From contig NC_083340.1 of assembly GCF_019175385.1 (NCBI RefSeq), forward strand, positions 22,022,336 to 22,086,335: DNA of 64,000 nucleotides, in the 5' to 3' direction. The notes under the pieces are model-generated. The model saw nothing but the letters and a program-made list of their open reading frames with translations. It searched no databases and was not told the DNA's origin. Below, piece after piece: positions 58,152-64,000 of the stretch. The DNA comes from Lycium barbarum. Lineage: Eukaryota; Streptophyta; Magnoliopsida; Solanales; Solanaceae. Position numbers and translations under genes: made by a program. The number at the start of each line of letters is the position of its first letter. Position 1 is the stretch's first letter.

Positions 58152-58564
58152 AGCTCTTCTGTTTTTTTTTTTTTTTGGTGTTACCTTTCAAATCACATTT
58201 TTTTTCATACTTTGGGCAAAAATTAGTCATGTTTCAAAACCCCAAAATATCAATATTTTATATAAAACTTAATATCTTTTTTTACGTACAATAATGTCGG
58301 CTCATTACATCAAGTCCACCTAAACGTTTGGATCGTCGTTTTAGGGGTTCTAAAGTGCCCCGAAGTAAGTTTTGAAACTTGTCATATTTATAGGGTTTTG
58401 ATTTAAGTGTTTTATTATATTTGAATGTACAAATATAAATATTTGATTTAATAATAATTCATCCATTATGAGAAGTTTATACTAATTAAAAAATAATTCA
58501 TTCCATTTAATTACAATACTAATTCAAAGCAATACAATAATAAATTACAATAATAATACAATCT

Positions 58565-60876
58565 TCAAGTTCTAGAGGCTCTATTACTTCGAGACGTGCT
58601 TGTACTACCACGACCTTGTTGCCCACACGAACGCTTGTCATGGCCATATTGCTTACATGTACAGCACTTGCGAGAATAAGTGCTTTCACTAACATCCATT
58701 TGATTGGGTCTACGACTCCGTGAGTTAATGCCCAATTTCCTGATGTAATCCTTGTTAGCAACCATCGAAAACGGCTCGTTTGGCCAATAAGCTTCATTAC
58801 CAAGTGGGTGGAATTGGCCGGAATATGCTCTAAGGTAACTGTGGACCTTGTATTCCCCCGCCACATAACTTGTTATCGTTTTTCTCATTCTCTCGAAGCA
58901 CTCGACAGCATGAGAACACGGCATGTGGTATGTTTGCCACTTACCGCAAGTGCATGTTCTTGTTGCCTCATAAACGGTATGCACGTTTCCACCCTTACCG
59001 TTGCGATAACCCATCCTAACTTCATACACATGTTGAATTGGGTCATACTCGGTCATTTGGTGATGCTCACTTTTTTTCTATAATGCTCCATATTTTTTAA
59101 GGGCTTTGGCATCCATGTCCCGCCGTCGGCTAATATCGCTCTAGCCTGCCTTGTCCTAACAACAAATCGCTCCACAACCTGCTTGAAAGTCATTCTCACC
59201 ATTGCGGTGACAGGTAGTCCTCGAGCAGATTTCAGCAAGCCATTGAAAGACTCTGAGCTGTTTGTTGTGAGCATGCCCCATCTTTTGCCTCCATCAGCAT
59301 GAAGCGTCCATTTTTCAACTTCGAGCTTCATCAACCAAACATATGCGGGTTCACTCACTGCCCTGATCAGATCCATTTTTGCAGCCCATTTTCGTTGTTG
59401 ATGCTCCATCGCAGCCCCCCACATCAATTTGTTTAGAGTGCCATTGTGAAACGTTGATTGCAAATTTACCTTCAAGTGCCTTAAACAATAGCGATGGTAA
59501 ACAAAGGGAGGCTGCCACCCCGGTAAATTAACCATATTGTGCAATATGCCTTTATCACGATCAGACAACACGCATATGCCGGTACGATCCTTAATAACAT
59601 GAGTTTTCAAATGGGTCAAAAAGATCCTCCATGTGTCGTTGCTCTCGTTAGCGGCAATTGCGAAAGCAAGAGGAAATAGTAACCCATTGACATCCATTCC
59701 TATTGCAATTAGTAGCTTGATGTCGTAGGCACCATATACATGCGTACCATCTATGGATATCACTGGTCAACAGTGAGCAAAACCATCAATGCATGGTTTG
59801 AATGTCCAAAATACGAAGTTGAAGATTTTACCCTCTATAAGCCGCCACTCTACAACAGTACCATTATAAAAATGTTGTAGAGCTGCCATATACCTTGGCA
59901 GCGATTGAAAAGAAGTATGCCAATCTCCAAAGACAATCTCAATATCAAACGGTGTAGTGCGTTATGGCATGCACAATATCAACGATGATGAATCTTTGAG
60001 TGATTATTTGGGATCGCCGGAAGAATATCGTGATTTAGTATTCATGCAAAAGGGCTCTTGTTCTATCCTTGATCAGAGATTTCTCTATGAAAAATATGAA
60101 TCGGAGTTTGAAGAAGGGGAGGGAGAAGGAGCCCTTGACCCGCAGGAGGATTTATTCAATCACATAGTTTGGGCTCCTAGAATATGGCGCCCTTGGGGAT
60201 TTCTATTTATTGTATCGAAAGGCCCAATGAATTGGGATAATGTTCTTGAGATGTGTGTTGAAAAGATACCTCGAGAAGAAGTCCATCAAGTCCATCCTAT
60301 TCATGGTAAACAAACAACATTTAGTAATGATCTTTTAATCGATATAAGACATATAATGTACTAGGTAGGATACCTTGGCGTTTCAGCAACGTCTTTAAGT
60401 AATACTTGAACAATCATGTTTGTATCTAAATTATAATGATCTACTCGATTTTCTTCCATATCACAAATGTGTCTTTCGCGGAATTTTGTGATAGCCCACA
60501 TACCATCAGGCTTAACAATTCCCCAAAGCAACCACTCACAGCCTTGATACCGTCGTTTACAAACTAGTCTCCATATCTTTGTGTTTGACTGATCAACCTT
60601 AAACTCCCTCATGTCCTTAAAACAATAAATTTTGACAGCCCGTTGCAACGCCTTTTTGGATGCGAACAACATTCCCTTTGCAAGGTAGCATCGATCTTTG
60701 TTGAGATCCTTTGGTTCAATCCAGGTTTTTTGGCGACCATCATCATCTTCTCTTGTGAAGACAAATGCATCATCACGACCCTGCAGGCTGTCAAGATAAG
60801 GGATATTGTTAGAATGCCACGGAACTGGGCTTTCAGAAGTTGGGTTTTCAGCCATCGGTGGTGGTACGATCAACAC
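58565..60876 (-). pseudogene. MURA-type transposase of the second MULE, broken
   Basis: Three minus-strand pieces. 60876-60361 carries the MuDR domain (FASKKALQRAVKIYC, WRLVCKRRYQGCEWLLWG, ITKFRERHIC). After a foreign insert, 59950-59053 holds the DDE domain: SIDGTHVYG with the first Asp, CVLSDRDKGI with the second, and TTNSSESFNGLL with the Glu. 59056-58565 has the SWIM finger (CTCGKWQTYHMPCSHAVEC) and a zinc knuckle (CCTCKQYGHDKRSC). Lesions are the insert at about 59950-60360 with loss of a few tens of residues, TGA at 59767-59769, and a frameshift at the ATGA overlap at 59053-59056. All three catalytic residues are preserved, unlike in the MuDR-like element, so loss of function came from breaks rather than the active site. 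Confidence 0.85.
59957..60360 (+). pseudogene. ycf2: Plastid ycf2 fragment inside the MULE transposase
   Basis: A plus-strand stretch translates to a segment I recognise from near the C-terminus of plastid Ycf2: [20 protein letters not shown], then [20 protein letters not shown]. The DNA continues to match what follows in ycf2 (TGTATCGAAAGGCCCAATGA) after a small frame change near 60205, then diverges at about 60238. The last ~120 bp (to 60360) is of unknown origin. The fragment is opposite in strand to the transposase and replaces part of it. It is a nuclear plastid insertion (NUPT), not a functional gene; the chimeric frame from 59957 to 60364 is 135 residues. Confidence 0.75.
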
Positions 60877-60882
60877 TTAGAT

Positions 60883-61340
60883 TGCGCATTAAAATGGTGC
60901 GCAATACAAGTCGTGTTAAAACGGTCAAATAATGCAGCAATGTATTGTCAAATCAAGGCTTTATGTGTCATAGATTCCTGAAATTGTCATGCGTGGTGTT
61001 ACATTGCGCATTAAAATGGTGTGCAATACAAGTCGCGTTAAAATGGTCAAATAATGCAGCAACGTATTGTCAAATCAAGGCTTTATGTGTCATAGATTCC
61101 TGAAATTATCATGCGTGGTGTGTTGTCAAATCAATACTTACAATGCGCATTAAAATGGTGCGCAATACAAGTCGTGTTAAAGCGGTCAAATAATGCAGCA
61201 ACGTATTGTCAAATCAAGGTTTTATGTGTCATAGATTCCTGAAATTGTCATGCGTGGTGTTACACTGCGCATTAAAATGGTGCGCAATACAAGTCGTGTT
61301 AAAACGGTCAAATAATGCATTGTCAAATCAAGGTGTTGGG
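60883..61340. repeat. Four-copy subterminal tandem repeat
   Basis: Units beginning TGCGCATTAAAATGGTGCGC at about 60883, 61005, 61144 and 61266 (spacing 122, 139, 122 bp). Each is followed by AATACAAGTCGTGTTAAA and AATAATGCAGCAA. The fourth is shortened. The third spacing carries extra TGTTGTCAAATCAATAC. It lies directly upstream of the transposase start, where a promoter would be. Confidence 0.92.
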
Positions 61341-61353
61341 GGAGGGAGGCCTT

Positions 61354-61590
61354 TTCACGCACGAAATTAGTGCGTGAAAGGATAAAAGCCTTTCGCACAT
61401 AGTTTTTGTGCGTGAAAGGTTAATTTTCCTGACACTTTAAGATGTTAGGCCTCCTGAATTCGTGCGTGAAAGGCCCAGGTTGCATTTTTGCAAGTTGGTC
61501 CTTTCACGCACGAAATTAGTGCATGAAAGGCCCAAGTTGCATTTGTGCAGTTTGGTCCTTTCACGCACGAAATTCGTGCGTAAAACCTAT
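61354..61590. repeat. Cluster of CACGCAC palindromes near the right TIR
   Basis: Three full palindromes of the type TTTCACGCACGAA/TTNGTGCNTGAAA lie at about 61355-61380, 61500-61528 and 61558-61583. There are also related half-sites (TTTGTGCGTGAAAGG near 61402, TTCGTGCGTGAAAGG near 61457). They alternate with a repeated spacer (GCCCARGTTGCATTTNTGCA). Confidence 0.92.
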
Positions 61591-61666
61591 TAATGTGTTT
61601 TTTTTTGTACTAATTTGGTTCAACTTTTTTTTTTGTGCTAGAAAAGTCGCGGACTCACCTTTTTCG

Positions 61667-62779
61667 TAGTTTTTGTCAATAGCAGAAATGTTTGGTGGAA
61701 AGAAAAGATAGCCATGCTAAGTTAACTAGTAGTGACTTTTCTTTCACTTCTACATTTTCGATTAATCGTTGTTTGGTCAAGCTTATGTGGAGTCAAAAGT
61801 ACTTATTTAGAGAAAAAAAGTATTTAGCTAAAAAAGAATTTTTTTAAAAAAATCTTGAATAGTAGCATAAATAACTTTTTCCAAGAAATACTTATAGAAC
61901 TTTGGTCAAGTATAAATTGCTACTCTAATAATGATAACAAAAAGTTTTTCTCAAAGTGATTAACCAAACACAAACTAATACACTCTAGAAGTATTTTTTT
62001 CTAATTTTCAAAATAAATAAATTTTGGCAGCTTTGCCAAACAGGCTTTTGAAACATGATGTTAAGTAGTTGATATTTGATTTGCGAGCTATTGCATAGTG
62101 AGGTTATTCAATGTGCATCTCAAGGGTAGTGGCCACGAGATTTTCTGGGGGTTCCAACAAAAAAAAAAAAAAAAAAAGTATTGTAGTAGGTATTTGGACA
62201 TGAACTAGCTGATATTTGTAAAAATAAAAAAATAAAAAAGATACTAGTATTTGAAGTTATATTGTGTTTTGAACACAACAAAAAAGATTGTTATGTGAGT
62301 AAAATTTGAGAAAACTTGGAAAATTTCCTAAAATTATTTTTCAAACTCCAGAATTTATATTTTCAATTTAAAATTAAAGTAATGAATTAAGTTAATAAAT
62401 AAATATTTATTTAAAATAATCTCCAAAAATTATTTCAAAATCTTTGAAATATGTATGGAAAACGGGTCCTAATAAATTTAACAATTTAACAAAACCTTAC
62501 ACTTTATTAAATTTAGATAGGAAAAGAGGTATCATTAATTAAAATGATTGTACGAAGCAGTTATCAACTTTTACCCTTTTTTGAATTTTGCCGTTGAAAA
62601 TGGTTTGCCACCTTGCACTTGCATAAGAAAAGTAAAATCACCAAAAAGTGAAATCACCATTTGTAAAGGAGAAAAGAAAAGTTGAAAAAGGGTAGTTGCA
62701 CGCTGATAGAGTAAGCTTCTATTCTTTTCGAGAACCATGTCCATATGGGCTGTCGCTACATATCGAATTGACAACATAC
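61667..62779. other. Unannotated AT-rich sequence
   Basis: A poly-A near 62158-62177. The reading frame at 62571-62777 shows no domain. No mobile element end was recognised. Confidence 0.45.
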
Positions 62780-63033
62780 TGACCTTTTTGAAAACTACGA
62801 AGACTAAGAATGAGAAAGAGTTTGGGAAAATAAGAGCAGATTTTGCTTCTGCTATTCTTATTCTAGTTTATATAGATTGTGTACATCTTTGAAGATAAAT
62901 ATAAAATTTTGAAATCCTTATCTAATACCTATTCTAAAGGAAGAGTAATCTTTTTGTTACAATGGATAAGCTACAACAATAGAGTTCTAGATAGACTACA
63001 ATGTGAATTCAAAACAGATGATACACTCTAATA
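62780..63033 (-). repeat. 3' LTR of the copia element, 254 bp
   Basis: The start is fixed by the purine tract. The end is placed at the nearest …CA after the R region and is approximate. Confidence 0.6.
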
Positions 63034-63047
63034 GCCCCTCTACAAGA

Positions 63048-64000
63048 TCATGTTCGGGATCGAACCATGAGCTTGGATCGAAGGTTGAGGAATCGAGTTG
63101 TTCCAACAGCTTTAGTAAAAATATCTGCTATTTGATTTTGAGATGAAACATCGCGAACCACTAAAGATTGATCTTCAACCTTCTCACGTACAAAGTGATA
63201 ATCAAGACGGATATGCTTTGACCGTTGATGGATAACAGGATTCCGAGATAAAAACTGTGCACTGAGATTATCACAAAAAACTATGGGAGGTGAAGTGAGA
63301 GGAGCACGTAGCTCACTGATAAGTTGCTGCACCCAAATTAATTCAGTAGTTGCAAAGGCTGAAGCACGATACTCGGCTTCAGTGCTTGAGCAGGCTACTG
63401 CTTTTTGTTTTCAGGAAGACCAACTGATCAAGTTACCGCCATAAAATAGTGCAAAACCATGTTGGGAGCGACTATCATCAAGGTCAGAGATCCAACCAGC
63501 ATCCGAGAAAGCCACAAGGCTAGAATCAGAGATAGGTCGTAGTAGGAGACCATCATTAATGGATCCTTTTAGATATCGAAGTATGACATGCTCGATTGAC
63601 TGCGTAGGATATTTCTGGCCTACTGATGGTAACATATTGAAGGGCACCAACAACACTACTTATAAATGAGCATCAGGCAAGGGATCACCAGAAAGAGTAA
63701 GTCTAGATCCAGGTTCAGCCAGACTAGAAATTGGTTTAGCATCAGCCATGTTGGTTCGGCGAAGTAAGTCACGAATGTACTTGCCTTGAGATAAAAGAAT
63801 CCCTTTTGATGTTGGAGATACTTCAATACCAAGAAAATAATTTAAGGAGCCAAGATCTTTGAGGGAGAACTGTTGATCAAGAGAGCGAATGAATGTAGTA
63901 ATGAAATTACTATTGCTGCCAGTTATAATAAGATCATCCACATGAACAAGAATATATGTTGTATGCTCAGAAGCTTGCTGCACAAAAAGGGAGGTGTCAA
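63048..64000 (-). pseudogene. Copia polyprotein C-terminus (RT and RNase H)
   Basis: The frame from the window edge contains the polymerase active site YILVHVDDLIITG and QFSLKDLGSLNYFLGIEV with the downstream thumb. A later frame (63656-63411) gives [12 protein letters not shown] and [18 protein letters not shown], the first RNase H Asp. The piece from about 63400 to 63048 gives the helix with Glu (STEAEYRA), FCDNLSAQFL and HIRLDYHFVREKV. It closes with QIADIFTKAV. Stops at 63660 and 63411 and frame changes between pieces make it a pseudogene. RT copies RNA into DNA and RNase H removes the RNA template. Confidence 0.87.

Larger units (their letters stand above)
58050..61656 (-). mobile_element. 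Second MULE with palindromes and plastid insert, 3.6 kb
   Basis: Ends are GAATCCGCGACTTTTCTAGC and, inward from the right, GAGTCCGCGACTTTTCTAGC. The TIR similarity covers about 100 bp (TTGAACCAAA.TAGTA, CACATTAATAGGTTT). A perfect 10 bp target duplication ACCTTTTTCG lies at 58040-58049 and 61657-61666. A MURA-type transposase runs on the minus strand. Between it and the right TIR are a four-copy tandem repeat and several palindromes. A plastid-derived stretch splits the transposase. This family differs from the MuDR-like element at 49519-56031: different TIRs, a different transposase and no accessory gene. Confidence 0.9.
62780..64000 (-). mobile_element. Ty1/copia element, 3' part (runs off the window)
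   Basis: Minus-strand element with the end of reverse transcriptase, RNase H, a purine tract (GTAGAGGGGC at 63043-63034) and a short LTR (63033-62780). The LTR begins TATTAGAGTG (a decayed TG start) and is taken to end at GGTCA. It has a TATATAAAC box near 62870. The size and LTR style fit small copia lineages such as Retrofit/Ale; that is an inference. The 5' half lies beyond 64000. Confidence 0.85.

Overview
This is a plant nuclear window made almost entirely of repeats, most likely from a Solanaceae genome. The evidence is the combination of TS/SolS-type SINE tails, a short foldback MITE whose ends read CTATGTTGCTCG, large Ty3-type LTRs ending in GGGTCGTGACA, CTCCCTC-type MITEs and a piece of plastid ycf2. 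I found no intact host housekeeping gene, rRNA, tRNA, CRISPR array or operon. The coding sequence seen belongs to transposons, to a degraded pararetrovirus fragment, or to genes carried inside transposons.

Left third (1-25 kb). A decayed LINE with an RNase H domain lies next to an LTR fragment. A 5'-truncated L1-type LINE on the minus strand spans 5756-17567. It has been split by a non-autonomous Ty3-type element (7061-13960, tRNA-Asp primer site) and by a solo LTR (14729-16172, target duplication GTCAC). A later deletion removed both the end of the Ty3 element's 3' LTR and the core of the LINE reverse transcriptase. The LINE itself sits in one copy of a duplicated AT-rich repeat. A non-autonomous Helitron (19404-21531) and a terminal-inverted-repeat element with a G-rich minisatellite (23356-24087) follow.

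Middle (25-47 kb). A solo LTR in reverse orientation (25290-39629) has been split by a complete minus-strand non-autonomous LTR element (25323-32511) and by a plus-strand 4.2 kb solo LTR (33653-37848, target duplication ACAGA). The 25323-32511 element carries several repeated zinc knuckles and, inside an AT-rich repeat, an RNase H fragment of an endogenous caulimovirid. Next come the 3' end of another Ty3-type element with a 3.3 kb LTR, a SINE with a 19 bp target duplication, and a recent 343 bp tandem duplication.

Right third (47-64 kb). A long foldback element hosts an MuDR-like element (49519-56031). This carries a five-exon transposase gene plus two accessory genes that look open: a GRF zinc-finger/coiled-coil/membrane protein facing the transposase, and a small single-B3-domain protein. 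The transposase looks dead: its first catalytic Asp is Asn, and it has a nonsense codon and frameshifts. A second MULE (58050-61656) has a perfect 10 bp target duplication, subterminal palindromes, a four-copy tandem repeat, and a plastid ycf2 fragment inserted into its transposase gene. The window ends in a minus-strand Ty1/copia element.

The most notable locus is the MuDR-like element with intact GRF and B3 genes beside a broken transposase. The plastid filler in the second MULE and the viral fragment inside the zinc-knuckle retroelement come next. All family names come from motifs read by eye; no database search was possible.
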